A DNA stretch of 64,000 nt from Mangrovimicrobium sp033283325 (GCA_033283325.1 JAWMQO010000003.1:62001-126000); one strand, 5' to 3'; positions 51,558-60,584 are shown, numbered from the stretch's first letter. Notes: generated from the letters alone by a model not told the origin. Translations and numbers: made by a program.

Positions 51558-52653
51558 GGGCCTGCTTCCTCGTACGCAGGAACGCGCGCAGCCGCTGCCC
51601 GTTGAACATGACCAGGGCCACCAGGATGAACAGCCCGTGCACCGCCCAGATTTCCAGGGGACCACCCTCACCGTCCGCCACGGCGCTGCGGGCGCGGGTG
51701 AGCAGGACCAGGTAGGCGAGGTAGATCAGGAAGGCCGGCGCCATTTTTACGTAGCGACCGCGGCGGTGATCGGTGCGGCTCATGTAGAAGGCAATAAGGG
51801 CGACGATGGGCACCATCACCGGCACGGAGAAGCGCCAGTGCAAGGCCGCGATTTCCTCCGGCGAGGTGGCATCGAGCAGGGCGGCGGTGGATCGGCCGTC
51901 CACCGGGTCGGCGGTACGGATACCGCCTGCGGGTTCGGGGATCAGCTCCCCGTAGCGCTCGAAACTCGACACCCGGTAATCCAGTTCGCCAGGATAGCCG
52001 TTGTAGCGAACGCCGTCGCGCAGTTCGAGGTAGCGGGCACCGGTGTCGGGATCGAAGCGCACTTCCCCCTCCCGCGCTACCGTTACCTGCATTCGCAGGC
52101 GGCCGCGCTCATCCGGGCCGCCTTCGGAGAGGAACACATCGTGCATCACCCCGTCGGGCGTCACCGTTTGCGCGTAGGTCACGAGCTGGCTGCCGCGCCG
52201 CGCCTGGAAACGGCCTGCCGCTACCGCGTGCAGGCCCTGGGAAGATTCCGGCGCCTGCAACAAGGCCTGGGAGCGCTTGGCCCCCAGCGGAGTAATCCAG
52301 AGGCTGAAGCAGCCGACCACCAGCAGGACGACCAGTGCAGGCACCATGGTATAGGCCGCGAGACGCGAGGGACTCACGCCACAGGCGCTCAGGACCACCA
52401 TCTCGCTTTCCACGTAGAGCCGCCCGTAGGCCATGAGAATACCGATGAACAGGCCCAGCGGCATGATCAGTTCGAGAAAACCGGGCAGTCGGTAGACCAT
52501 TACCGGCAGGAGGATATCCGAGGCGAGGTCGCCGGTTGCTGCTTCCGCGAGGTACTTGACGAAACGGCCGCTGAATATGATCACCAGCAGGACAAAACTC
52601 ACCGCCACTGTATGGGTGAGTACGTCGCGTGCGAGGTAGCGGAGAATTTTCAT
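51544..52653 (-). CDS. lptF: LPS export permease LptF
   Basis: 369 residues: MKILRYLARDVLTHTVAVSF begins the first of six membrane segments, with a periplasmic beta-jellyroll between segments 3 and 4. The coupling helix is ESEMVVLSACGVSPSRLAAY. It partners LptG. The pair faces pepA divergently, the common gammaproteobacterial arrangement. Confidence 0.95.
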   Translation of the reverse strand: MKILRYLARDVLTHTVAVSFVLLVIIFSGRFVKYLAEAATGDLASDILLPVMVYRLPGFLELIMPLGLFIGILMAYGRLYVESEMVVLSACGVSPSRLAAYTMVPALVVLLVVGCFSLWITPLGAKRSQALLQAPESSQGLHAVAAGRFQARRGSQLVTYAQTVTPDGVMHDVFLSEGGPDERGRLRMQVTVAREGEVRFDPDTGARYLELRDGVRYNGYPGELDYRVSSFERYGELIPEPAGGIRTADPVDGRSTAALLDATSPEEIAALHWRFSVPVMVPIVALIAFYMSRTDHRRGRYVKMAPAFLIYLAYLVLLTRARSAVADGEGGPLEIWAVHGLFILVALVMFNGQRLRAFLRTRKQAHAGA

Positions 52654-52757
52654 TTCCGGGTGGCTTTCAATTCCGGGTGAAAGGTGCGCGGCTTGCGGTT
52701 CAGTTTATTGGCGCAACATCATACACTACGCCAACATTTATCGTGAGGACTTCGAGC

Positions 52758-54245
52758 ATGAGCGCACTGACTATTTCAGCACGTGCCATCAGCGATGCCA
52801 GCAACGCCCGCACCCAGTGCGCGGTACTCCCCCTGTTCAGCGACGAGCCCCTCAAGGGTTCGGGCAAAGACCTCGACAGCGCCGCCAACGGCGCCATCTC
52901 GGCAACGCTGCAACTGGAGGACTTCGGCGCGCGACGCGGCCAGAGCTGCCTGCTGCCCGGGACAGCGAAAGCCCAGCGCATCCTGCTCGTCGGCTGCGGC
53001 AAGCGCGATGAATTCGACCGGGCTGCGGCGCGGGAATTCGCCACCACGGCCTACAGCGCGCTCAACGCAACCCAGGCGAAAGACGCCCTGCTGCTGCTCG
53101 ACAAACTCGCGGTCAAGGATGCGGAATCCGCCTGGCTGCTGGAGACCCTGGCGCGCACACTGGTCACCGGCGCCTACCGCTACACCGAGACAGTGTCAAA
53201 ACCCCAGCCCGCCCTGAGCCTGAAAAAGGTCACCGTCAGCAGCACCCTGGGCAAGGCTGGCGCACAGAAAGCGCTGGACACCGGCGCCGCCACCGGCAGC
53301 GGCATCAACGCCTGCCGCAACCTCGCCAACCTGCCGGCGAACATCTGCACCCCGAGCTACCTCGCCCAGCAGGCGCGCAAGCTTGCCCGCGGTAACAGCA
53401 AACTGAACGTCCAGGTGGTGGATGAAAAACGCATGCGCGAACTGGGTATGCATTCCTTCCTCTCCGTCACCGCCGGCACCGCGGAACCGGCCCGCCTGAT
53501 CGTTATCAACTACCAGGGCGGCAAGAAAGCCGACAAACCCTACGTCCTGGTGGGCAAGGGCATCACCTTCGACAGCGGGGGCATCTCCATCAAGCCCGGG
53601 CTGAAAATGGACGAGATGAAGTTCGACATGGGCGGCGCCGCCAGCGTCCTGGGCACCATGACCACCGTTGCCGAAACGGAACTGCCGCTGAACGTGATCG
53701 GGGTGATTGCCGCCGCCGAGAACATGCCCAGCGGCACCGCCACCAAACCCGGCGACGTTGTCACCAGCATGTCCGGCAAGACCATTGAAATCCTCAACAC
53801 CGACGCCGAAGGCCGCCTGGTACTCTGCGATACCCTGACCTACGTCGAACGCTTCAAGCCAGAGGCGGTCATCGACATCGCCACCCTCACCGGCGCTTGC
53901 GTGGTTGCCCTGGGTTCCCATGCCAGCGGCCTCTACAGCAACACCGACGAGCTTGCCGATGCCCTGCTCGCAGCAGGCATCGAGAGCCACGACCGGGCCT
54001 GGCGCATGCCCCTGTGGGAGGAGTACACCAAGCAATTGCAGAGCAACTTCGCCGACCTCGGCAATATCGGCAGCCCGGGCGGCGGCAGCGTCACCGCCGC
54101 CTGCTTCCTCTCCGAGTTCACCAAGAACTACCCCTGGGCCCACCTGGACATCGCCGGCACCGCCTGGGACGCCTCGCCGAAGTGGGCCACCGGCCGGCCG
54201 GTGGGCCTGCTGAGCCGCTACCTGATGGACCGCGCCAGCAAGTGA
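52758..54245 (+). CDS. pepA: Leucyl aminopeptidase (cytosol aminopeptidase, M17)
   Basis: 495 residues from MSALTISARAISDASNAR, with GAGGA upstream. The active site lies in the C-terminal half: VGKGITFDSGGISIKPG, the metal site DMGGAASVLGTM, and the M17 signature NTDAEGRLVL. It removes N-terminal residues from peptides with two metal ions; some homologues also act in site-specific recombination and transcription control. It is followed after 13 bases by holC. Confidence 0.96.
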   Translation: MSALTISARAISDASNARTQCAVLPLFSDEPLKGSGKDLDSAANGAISATLQLEDFGARRGQSCLLPGTAKAQRILLVGCGKRDEFDRAAAREFATTAYSALNATQAKDALLLLDKLAVKDAESAWLLETLARTLVTGAYRYTETVSKPQPALSLKKVTVSSTLGKAGAQKALDTGAATGSGINACRNLANLPANICTPSYLAQQARKLARGNSKLNVQVVDEKRMRELGMHSFLSVTAGTAEPARLIVINYQGGKKADKPYVLVGKGITFDSGGISIKPGLKMDEMKFDMGGAASVLGTMTTVAETELPLNVIGVIAAAENMPSGTATKPGDVVTSMSGKTIEILNTDAEGRLVLCDTLTYVERFKPEAVIDIATLTGACVVALGSHASGLYSNTDELADALLAAGIESHDRAWRMPLWEEYTKQLQSNFADLGNIGSPGGGSVTAACFLSEFTKNYPWAHLDIAGTAWDASPKWATGRPVGLLSRYLMDRASK

Positions 54246-54258
54246 CCGGGGTGGGCAA

Positions 54259-54678
54259 GTGACAAAGGTCGGCTTCTACGTCGTACAGTCGGCGGGCGCC
54301 GGCCAGCGCCTCAATGTCGCGGCCCGTCTCGCCGACAAGGCCTTCGGCCGCGGTCACCGCATCTTCATCAACGCCGCAGACCGCGACCAGGCCCAGGCCC
54401 TGGACGCCCTGCTGTGGAATTTCCGCCCCGCCAGTTTCCTCCCCCACGCCCTGCAGGGCGAGGACGAGGGCGAGCCGATCCTCATCGGCTGGGGCCAGGA
54501 ACCGGCCGACCACAACGACCTGCTGATCAACCTGCAACTTCAGCCGCCGCCCTGGTTCTCCCGCTTCAACCGCGTCGCGGAGGTCGTCACCCAGGATGCG
54601 GACTCGCTGCCGGCGATGCGTGAGTCCTGGCGCATGTACCAGGCGCGCGGCTACCAGCTGGAGAAACACGACCTCTGA
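54259..54678 (+). CDS. holC: DNA polymerase III chi subunit
   Basis: 139 residues from a GTG start. The Chi fold is recognised by FYVVQSAGAGQRLNVAARLADKA in the N-terminal half and LPHALQGEDEGEPILIGWG in the middle. Chi links the clamp loader to SSB through psi. The position between pepA and valS is the standard one. The 376-base gap after it is filled by two hairpins. Confidence 0.93.
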   Translation: MTKVGFYVVQSAGAGQRLNVAARLADKAFGRGHRIFINAADRDQAQALDALLWNFRPASFLPHALQGEDEGEPILIGWGQEPADHNDLLINLQLQPPPWFSRFNRVAEVVTQDADSLPAMRESWRMYQARGYQLEKHDL

Positions 54679-54747
54679 GGGTGGAGCGACTTGTTCTAGC
54701 GCCCGAACCTGAATTCTGAATGCGTTGGGGCTGGGAGTAACTGATTC

Positions 54748-54823
54748 GCATCCGCCGGCATTTGTTTCCGCCCTCCTCCAAAGCGTTCTGAGTCGTCGCG
54801 CGGAAACAAATGCCGGCGGATGC
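54748..54823 (+). repeat. Long hairpin element E5 (perfect 24-bp arms, short core)
   Basis: Arms 54748-54771 and 54800-54823 are perfect 24-bp inverted repeats. The 28-nt core contains CCAAAGCGTTCTGAGTCG. It lacks the two TCCA mini-hairpins of the longer family but shares AAAGCG. It lies after holC. Confidence 0.88.
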
Positions 54824-54870
54824 TGGCGCCGTAACAGGCTCCAAGCTCCGGGGGCAGTACAGCGTGAGGG

Positions 54871-54943
54871 CTTGCTTCCCTTACTGGCCCCCGGCGCGAG
54901 TATTAAACGCTTTCGAGTGCCGGGGGCCAGTAAGGGAAGCAAG
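54871..54943 (-). repeat. Long hairpin element E6 (perfect 25-bp arms, short core)
   Basis: Arms 54871-54895 and 54919-54943 are perfect 25-bp inverted repeats. On the minus strand the 23-nt core reads ACTCG AAAGCGTT TAATACTCGC, sharing AAAGCGTT with the neighbour at 54748 but in opposite orientation. The remaining bases of the gap up to valS hold only a promoter-like TATAAT. Confidence 0.88.
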
Positions 54944-55010
54944 TCCGGGCCTCCGGTACCACCCTTCGACACAGCTGTGAACCCGGCGCGAAAACCGCCC
55001 GCGAATTGCG

Positions 55011-55016
55011 TATAAT
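55011..55016 (+). promoter_or_regulatory. -10 box for valS
   Basis: A perfect TATAAT lies 38 bases before the valS ATG. The -35 region is GC-rich and poor, so this is a partial match. It lies downstream of the two hairpin elements, which would separate valS from pepA-holC transcription. Confidence 0.5.
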
Positions 55017-55054
55017 CGCGCCCCTCGAAATGTAAGCTCCGGAACGCCCGACCG

Positions 55055-57823
55055 ATGGACAAGACCTTCCAACCCGCCGCGATCGAAACCCGCTGGTATG
55101 AAGAGTGGGAAAGCAAAGGCTACTTCGCCCCGCAGGGGGGGGAGGAGTCCTACAGCATCATGATCCCGCCGCCCAACGTGACCGGCAGCCTGCACATGGG
55201 CCACGGCTTCCAGAATGCCATCATGGACGCCCTCATCCGCTATCACCGGATGCTCGGCGACAACACCCTGTGGCAGCCGGGCACTGATCACGCAGGTATC
55301 GCCACCCAGATGGTGGTGGAGCGCCAGCTCGAGGCGCAGGGCGTCAGCCGCCACGATCTCGGCCGGGAAAAGTTCACCGAAAAGGTCTGGGAGTGGAAGG
55401 CCCAGTCCGGCGGCACCATCACCCGCCAGCTGCGGCGCCTCGGCGCCTCGCCCGACTGGTCCCGGGAGCGCTTCACCATGGACGAGGGCCTCAGCGCCGC
55501 GGTGCAGGAAGTGTTTATCCGGCTGTACCGGGAAGGCCTGATCTACCGCGGCAAGCGCCTGGTCAACTGGGACCCGGTGCTGCACACCGCGATCTCCGAC
55601 CTCGAGGTGGTCTCCGAGGAGGAGAACGGGCACCTCTGGCATTTCCGCTATCCGCTGGCGGGCGGCGAGGGCCACCTGACCGTCGCCACCACCCGGCCGG
55701 AGACCATGCTCGGCGACTCGGCGGTGGCTGTGCACCCGGAGGACGAGCGCTATGCACACCTGATCGGGCGCATGGTCGAACTGCCCCTCACCGGCCGGCA
55801 GATACCGGTCATCGCCGACGACTACGTGGACCGCGAATTCGGCACCGGCTGCGTGAAGATCACCCCGGCCCACGACTTCAACGACTACGAGATGGGCAAG
55901 CGCCACGGCCTGCCGATGATCAATATTCTCGACGACGACGCCGCCATCGGTGGCGAGGCGCCGGAAGCCTACGTGGGCATGGACCGCTTCGCCGCGCGCA
56001 AGCAGGTCGTCGCCGACCTCGACGCCCTCGGACTGCTGGAAAAGATCGACGAGCACAAGCTCAAGGTTCCCCGCGGCGATCGCTCCGGTGTGGTTATCGA
56101 ACCCTACCTCACCGACCAGTGGTACGTGGACGCCCGGGCGCTGGCCGGTCCCGCCATCGAGGCGGTGGAAAACGGCTCGATCCAGTTCGTGCCGAAGAAC
56201 TACGAGAACATGTATTTCAGCTGGATGCGGGACATCCAGGACTGGTGCATCAGCCGCCAGCTGTGGTGGGGACACCGCATACCCGCATGGTATGACGACG
56301 CCGGCAATTTCTATGTCGGCGCCTCCGAAGACGCGGTGCGCGAGGAAAACGGCATCGCCTCCGATATCGTTCTGCGCCAGGATGACGACGTTCTCGACAC
56401 CTGGTTCTCCTCCGCGCTCTGGACTTTCTCCACCCTCGGCTGGCCCGAGGAAACCAGCGAATTGCAGATATTCCACCCGACCTCGGTGCTGGTGACCGGC
56501 TTCGACATCATCTTCTTCTGGGTCGCCCGGATGATCATGATGACATTGCATTTTCGCAAGGAAGTACCCTTCGAGACCGTGTACGTAACCGGGCTGATCC
56601 GCGACGAGGAAGGGCAGAAAATGTCCAAGTCCAAGGGCAACGTACTCGACCCCATCGACCTCATCGACGGCATCGACCTGGAATCCCTGGTCAGCAAACG
56701 CACCGCCGGCATGATGCAGCCGAAACTGGCGGCAAAAATCGAGAAGGCCACTCGCAAGCAATTTCCCGAGGGTATCGATGCCTACGGCACCGATGCGCTG
56801 CGCTTCACCTTTTACTCCCTGGCCTCCACCGGCCGGGATATCAAATTCGACCTCGGTCGCATCGAGGGCTACCGGAACTTCTGCAACAAGATCTGGAACG
56901 CCGCCCGCTATGTGATGATGAACTGCGAGGGCGAGGACTGCGGACAGGACGAGTCCCTGCCCTACACACTGAGCCTCGCCGATCGCTGGATCGTCAGCAA
57001 ATTGCAGGAGGCGGAGGCCGACGTCGCCCGCGCCATTGGCAGCTACCGCTTTGACCTGGCTTCACAGGCCCTTTACGAGTTCATCTGGAACGAGTACTGC
57101 GACTGGTATCTCGAATTGTCGAAACCGGTACTGTGGGACGAGCAGGCCAGCGATGAAGCGAAGCGGGGTACGCGGCGGACTTTGATCCGGGTCCTCGAGG
57201 CCTGGTTGCGCCTCCTGCACCCGCTGATGCCCTTCATCACCGAGGAGATCTGGCAGACCGTGGCCCCACTGGCGGGTAAAAGCGGCCCCACGATCATGCT
57301 GCAGCCCTACCCGGAGAGCGCAATAGACGCTATGGACACCGCCGCGAACGCGGATATAGAATGGCTGAAGGGTGTGATCGTGGGGATCAGGAACATCCGC
57401 GGGGAAATGAATATCCCGCCGGGTAAAGCACTCACGGCCCTGCTGAGGAACGGCAGCGAAGAAGATAAACGCAGACTGCGAGAAAATGCGCAGTTCCTCA
57501 AGAAACTGGCCAGGCTGGAAGAAGTCAGCTGGCTGGAAACTGGCGATACGGCCCCTGCCGCCGCCACAGCCCTGGTCGGCGAACTCGAAATTCTCGTTCC
57601 CATGGCCGGGCTGATTGATAAGGAAGCCGAACTGGCTCGCCTCGCCAAGGAAGTGGCAAAGCTGGAGAAGGAACTTGCGCGCATCGCAGGGAAACTGAAT
57701 AACGACGCCTTCGTCGGCAAAGCCCCCGCTGCGGTAGTGGAGAAAGAGCGGGAAAAAATGCAGGCACAGGAATTGGCATTGCAGAAACTGCAGGAGCAGG
57801 TAAAACGCATCCAGTCACTGTAG
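55055..57823 (+). CDS. valS: Valyl-tRNA synthetase
   Basis: 922 residues, a usual length. Class I motifs: the HIGH motif in PPPNVTGSLHMGHG (about 43-56) and KMSKS in EGQKMSKSKGN. The editing domain lies at about 195-330. The C-terminal arm (about 850-922) is a coiled coil (KEVAKLEKELARIAGKL). It charges tRNA-Val and edits threonine. Confidence 0.97.
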   Translation: MDKTFQPAAIETRWYEEWESKGYFAPQGGEESYSIMIPPPNVTGSLHMGHGFQNAIMDALIRYHRMLGDNTLWQPGTDHAGIATQMVVERQLEAQGVSRHDLGREKFTEKVWEWKAQSGGTITRQLRRLGASPDWSRERFTMDEGLSAAVQEVFIRLYREGLIYRGKRLVNWDPVLHTAISDLEVVSEEENGHLWHFRYPLAGGEGHLTVATTRPETMLGDSAVAVHPEDERYAHLIGRMVELPLTGRQIPVIADDYVDREFGTGCVKITPAHDFNDYEMGKRHGLPMINILDDDAAIGGEAPEAYVGMDRFAARKQVVADLDALGLLEKIDEHKLKVPRGDRSGVVIEPYLTDQWYVDARALAGPAIEAVENGSIQFVPKNYENMYFSWMRDIQDWCISRQLWWGHRIPAWYDDAGNFYVGASEDAVREENGIASDIVLRQDDDVLDTWFSSALWTFSTLGWPEETSELQIFHPTSVLVTGFDIIFFWVARMIMMTLHFRKEVPFETVYVTGLIRDEEGQKMSKSKGNVLDPIDLIDGIDLESLVSKRTAGMMQPKLAAKIEKATRKQFPEGIDAYGTDALRFTFYSLASTGRDIKFDLGRIEGYRNFCNKIWNAARYVMMNCEGEDCGQDESLPYTLSLADRWIVSKLQEAEADVARAIGSYRFDLASQALYEFIWNEYCDWYLELSKPVLWDEQASDEAKRGTRRTLIRVLEAWLRLLHPLMPFITEEIWQTVAPLAGKSGPTIMLQPYPESAIDAMDTAANADIEWLKGVIVGIRNIRGEMNIPPGKALTALLRNGSEEDKRRLRENAQFLKKLARLEEVSWLETGDTAPAAATALVGELEILVPMAGLIDKEAELARLAKEVAKLEKELARIAGKLNNDAFVGKAPAAVVEKEREKMQAQELALQKLQEQVKRIQSL

Positions 57824-57911
57824 CCGCCTCGGCAGAGAAAGTTTCGAGTCTCCGTTAGCCTCTGGGATGGCGGAGCATAATAAAAGCAATAGCAACACCG
57901 AGGAAAGTGGT

Positions 57912-58124
57912 ATGACTGATCGTGTAAGTGGCACGGTAAAGTGGTTTAACAACGCCAAGGGATTTGGCTTCATCACACGCGAGGAGAGCGACGCCGACGT
58001 CTTTGTCCATTTCCGCTCGATACAGGGCGAAGGGTATCGCACCCTTAACGAAGGACAACAGGTGGAGTTCAATCTGGTTGAAGGCCCCAAAGGCCTGCAA
58101 GCGGAAAACGTACTCAAGCTTTAG
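57912..58124 (+). CDS. CspA-family cold-shock protein
   Basis: 70 residues from MTDRVSGTVKWFNNAKGFG, preceded by GAGGAAAG; an in-frame ATG 45 bases earlier gives a non-family leader. RNP1 is KGFGFI and RNP2 is VFVHF. The protein binds single-stranded RNA and DNA. A second cold-shock-domain gene follows about 190 bases later. Confidence 0.94.
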   Translation: MTDRVSGTVKWFNNAKGFGFITREESDADVFVHFRSIQGEGYRTLNEGQQVEFNLVEGPKGLQAENVLKL

Positions 58125-58316
58125 ATCTTGCACACTGGTCCGGCCGTCGCAGTAACGACCGGGCCGTTCAAACTACCACGAAACCAACGACAGGCTGGGA
58201 GCACCCGGTGTGTCTGTTGTGTATTGGAAACAAGTACCACGTATACAGCCAAAAAAAACCTACTGCACCCACGGGACTGCGCCATCACAGCCCGGCCCGA
58301 ACACCAAGAGGATCCC

Positions 58317-58736
58317 ATGCAGCTAACAGCCCGCCTTCTGATCAGTATTGTTATCGCAGCCCTGGCCTGGGCCGCCTTGCATTTTGTGCCAGCCATTCCG
58401 GTTGTCGCCGCACTGTTCTGCGCAACCATCGCCACCGCCCTGTTCAGCTCCATTCCGGCCACAAGGGCAACGCGCCACAACGTTGGCAGCCCTTCAAGCC
58501 CGCAAGCTTCGCCCCAGATACCTGCAGGCGCCGAGCGCGAAGAGGGCAGCGTCAAGTGGTTCAACGTATCCAAGGGCTTCGGCTTCATCACCAAGGATGA
58601 CGGGGAGGAAATCTTCGTTCACTTCCGCTCGATCCGCGGCGAGGGCCATCGCTCCCTCCGCGATGGCCAGCGGGTGAGTTTCGTCGAAGCGCAGACCGAC
58701 AAGGGTCCGCAGGCGGAAGACGTGGTTGCTCTCTAG
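58317..58736 (+). CDS. Membrane-anchored cold-shock-domain protein
   Basis: 139 residues from MQLTARLLISIVIAALAWAAL, with AGAGGA upstream. Two hydrophobic segments (about 5-20 and 26-44) precede a flexible linker rich in S, P and A and a C-terminal cold-shock domain (about 75-139) with KGFGFITKDD and IFVHF. Both membrane topologies are possible; a nucleic-acid-binding domain implies the cytoplasmic face. The 192-base leader before it is C-rich, holds an imperfect GGTCCGGCC/GGGCC hairpin, and has no clear promoter. Confidence 0.82.
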   Translation: MQLTARLLISIVIAALAWAALHFVPAIPVVAALFCATIATALFSSIPATRATRHNVGSPSSPQASPQIPAGAEREEGSVKWFNVSKGFGFITKDDGEEIFVHFRSIRGEGHRSLRDGQRVSFVEAQTDKGPQAEDVVAL

Positions 58737-58787
58737 AAAAGCGCCTGCGCTACAGAAAAGCGGCTGCGGTAAAAACTCGGCTGTGCG

Positions 58788-59426
58788 CTAGATAGCCTGC
58801 GCCCAGTAGGCCCTGATCATCGCGGCGCCCTCGCGCAGCAGAATCTCGACGGGCTCGGAGCCATCCTCCAGTGCGATTTCCACCAGGCTGCAGGACATGT
58901 CCACGGTTAGCCGGGCCCTGAGGCGCAACTCGGCGGAGCTTTCGAGGCCAAAGCGCTTGCCGATCTCGGCAATCAGGAAGTCGGTGGCATGAGTGCGGGC
59001 GGCCTGCCTCTGCTCACGCAGGGGCGCCATGGCTCGCAGGGCGTGGAATATCTCGATACCGGCGACCTGGTCCCGGGTGGCGCAGTAAATCGCCAACAGG
59101 CCATCTTCGATCCGGGGCAACAGCCCCTCCGGGCCGTGCTCTTCCAGCACGTTTTCCAGCCAGTTCCTGAAGGCTTCGTTCTGCCGTTCCATAAGGCCAA
59201 GGCCAAGGGTATGAACCACCGCATATTTATTGGGGAAATAGCGGTAAAGGGCGGGAACGGTCACTCCGGCACGTTCCGCGATCAGGTTGGTGGATATCCG
59301 CTCAACCCCGACTTCCACCAGTAATTCGGCCGCCGATGAGAGTATCGTCTCGTAGGTGCGCTTGGCTCGCTCTTGCCGTGGCCGTTGCTTTGCCAGCAGA
59401 TCGACATCCCGGACTACCTGATTCAT
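58788..59426 (-). CDS. TetR-family transcriptional regulator
   Basis: 212 residues from MNQVVRDVDLLAKQRPRQERAKR; a longer frame upstream has no family match. The N-terminal helix-turn-helix is visible in ISTNLIAERAGVTVPALYRYFPNKYAVV. The C-terminal ligand domain is not diagnostic. The neighbours are a methyltransferase (divergent) and cold-shock genes (convergent), so the target is unknown. Confidence 0.9.
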   Translation of the reverse strand: MNQVVRDVDLLAKQRPRQERAKRTYETILSSAAELLVEVGVERISTNLIAERAGVTVPALYRYFPNKYAVVHTLGLGLMERQNEAFRNWLENVLEEHGPEGLLPRIEDGLLAIYCATRDQVAGIEIFHALRAMAPLREQRQAARTHATDFLIAEIGKRFGLESSAELRLRARLTVDMSCSLVEIALEDGSEPVEILLREGAAMIRAYWAQAI

Positions 59427-59740
59427 ACCAGCCAAACCCCTAAGGCCCCGAACAGGCGCCAGTTTCTTGCATTGCGGTGGTGAAATAGTAGCCCAGCCCC
59501 CGTCCGGCCTCCAGCAGATGAAATGATGTGTAATAGAAATGACCACAAAGTGCCAATATTACGCCGCACCGCCCCTGCGGCTGCCCAAACCGCGCCGAAA
59601 GGATTACAATTTTCACCTGGCGCCCTCGCCAGGCAAGCAGCTGCGAGGCCGACGCCTTCCCCGCGAAGATACACGGAACGAGCTGTGCCGGCACAGCAAG
59701 GCCCCGGATTGCCCGGCGCCCCACAAGCGATACAAGGAAA
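59427..59740. other. Intergenic region between tetR and the methyltransferase gene
   Basis: 314 bases without a gene. On the minus strand TTGGCA is followed after 17 bases by TTACAC, a weak promoter candidate for the tetR gene. A 7-bp hairpin CCTGGCG/CGCCAGG lies at about 59620-59637 and a GTGCCGGCAC palindrome at about 59687-59696. No operator could be defined. Confidence 0.35.
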
Positions 59741-60367
59741 TTGACTTTGGCCAAATCCAGCCGCATGGAACGCCGCTTTCGCGGCGTGCGGATGCCCACC
59801 GCATCACACCCAGCCATTCGCCGCCTCAAGCGCCAGGGCTATGAACCGTCGATCCACGGCAACAAGTTGTGGAAGTCCAGCGCTCTCATCATCGACTACC
59901 TGAAGCAAAACCCGCCGCCGGACTGCCGTCGCGTGATCGACGTGGGCTGTGGCTGGGGCATCGCCGGGATCTGGTGCGCGAAGAAATTCGACGCCAAGGT
60001 GACCTCGGTGGATGCAGACCCGTACGTCTTCCCCTATCTACAGGCCGTGGCAGACCTCAACAGCGTGGAAACAGAGCACCTGGTTTCGCGCTTCGAAAAG
60101 CTGTCGACCAAACAGTTGGCGAAGTACGACCTGCTGATCGCCGCCGATGTCTGCTTCTGGGACGAACTGGTCAAGCCCGTTACCAACCTGGTGAATCGCG
60201 CGGTCAAGGCCGGGGTCAAGCAGATCCTGATCGCCGACCCGGAGCGTCCCCCTTTCTTCGAAATCGCCGACAAATGCGCGAAGAAACACTGTGCCGAGGT
60301 AGTGGAATGGAGCACCCGGGGCTCGGTGGACGCCAGCGGAGCCATCCTGGTAATCGAAAACGCCTGA
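59741..60367 (+). CDS. Class I SAM-dependent methyltransferase
   Basis: 208 residues from a TTG preceded by AAGGAAA; ATG starts at 59765 or 59789 are alternatives and the start is uncertain. Motif I is VIDVGCGWGIAGIWCAKKF (about 65-83), followed by TSVDADPYVFPYLQA. The N-terminal part has HPAIRRLKRQG and IHGNKLWKSS. The arrangement (LLIAADVCFWDEL) is reminiscent of small-molecule or protein methyltransferases of the PrmA/NNMT type; the substrate is unknown. Confidence 0.8.
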   Translation: MTLAKSSRMERRFRGVRMPTASHPAIRRLKRQGYEPSIHGNKLWKSSALIIDYLKQNPPPDCRRVIDVGCGWGIAGIWCAKKFDAKVTSVDADPYVFPYLQAVADLNSVETEHLVSRFEKLSTKQLAKYDLLIAADVCFWDELVKPVTNLVNRAVKAGVKQILIADPERPPFFEIADKCAKKHCAEVVEWSTRGSVDASGAILVIENA

Positions 60368-60387
60368 CACCCGCCAGCGGCAGGCAT

Positions 60388-60410
60388 AAAAAACCCGCCT
60401 TGCGGCGGGT
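60388..60410 (-). terminator. Rho-independent terminator of the candidate small RNA
   Basis: On the minus strand a 7-bp GC-rich stem with a GCAA tetraloop is followed directly by six T. Plus-strand transcripts would see CGAAAAAG after the stem, so the methyltransferase mRNA is not terminated here. Confidence 0.8.
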
Positions 60411-60505
60411 CGAAAAAGAAAACTCGTTTGGACCTGGATGGGGGGCGCTGTATGGCGATCCCTGTGGATCGCTGCCCGGCGCCCGGGCATACCGATTCGA
60501 GTCAG
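60388..60505 (-). ncRNA. Candidate small RNA with a three-way-junction fold
   Basis: Minus strand, about 118 nt. TTGGAA (60535-60540), 18 bases and TACTAT (60511-60516) place the start near 60505. The RNA can fold with GTATG (60488-60492 on the plus strand) pairing to CATAC (60450-60454), enclosing two hairpins: CCCGG-GCG-CCGGG and GCGATCC-ACAG-GGATCGC. It ends in ACCCGCC-GCAA-GGCGGGT plus a T run (60388-60410), which works only for minus-strand transcripts. No coding frame with a ribosome binding site was found. The call is a prediction by eye. Confidence 0.5.
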
Positions 60506-60524
60506 CCTAAATAGTAAATGCCGC

Positions 60525-60554
60525 ATTGATATTCTTCCAATGCATTTTTATCAT
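60525..60554 (+). promoter_or_regulatory. LysR-gene promoter with overlapping LysR-type box
   Basis: TTGATA (60526-60531), 17 bases, TATCAT (60549-60554), then the lysR ATG 31 bases on. ATTG (60525-60528) and CAAT (60538-60541), nine bases apart, fit the T-N11-A pattern of LysR sites and also overlap the -35 of the minus-strand promoter (60535-60540). Confidence 0.6.
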
Positions 60555-60584
60555 ACTCGAAATGAACTGAATTCATGATCTACC

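Noticed and set aside
54881..56761. 626-codon open frame on the minus strand
   Set aside because: Antisense to valS and running into the hairpin array; no recognisable domain.
60038..60526. 162-codon minus-strand frame starting inside the small-RNA region
   Set aside because: It runs antisense through the methyltransferase gene, has no ribosome binding site and crosses the terminator hairpin.
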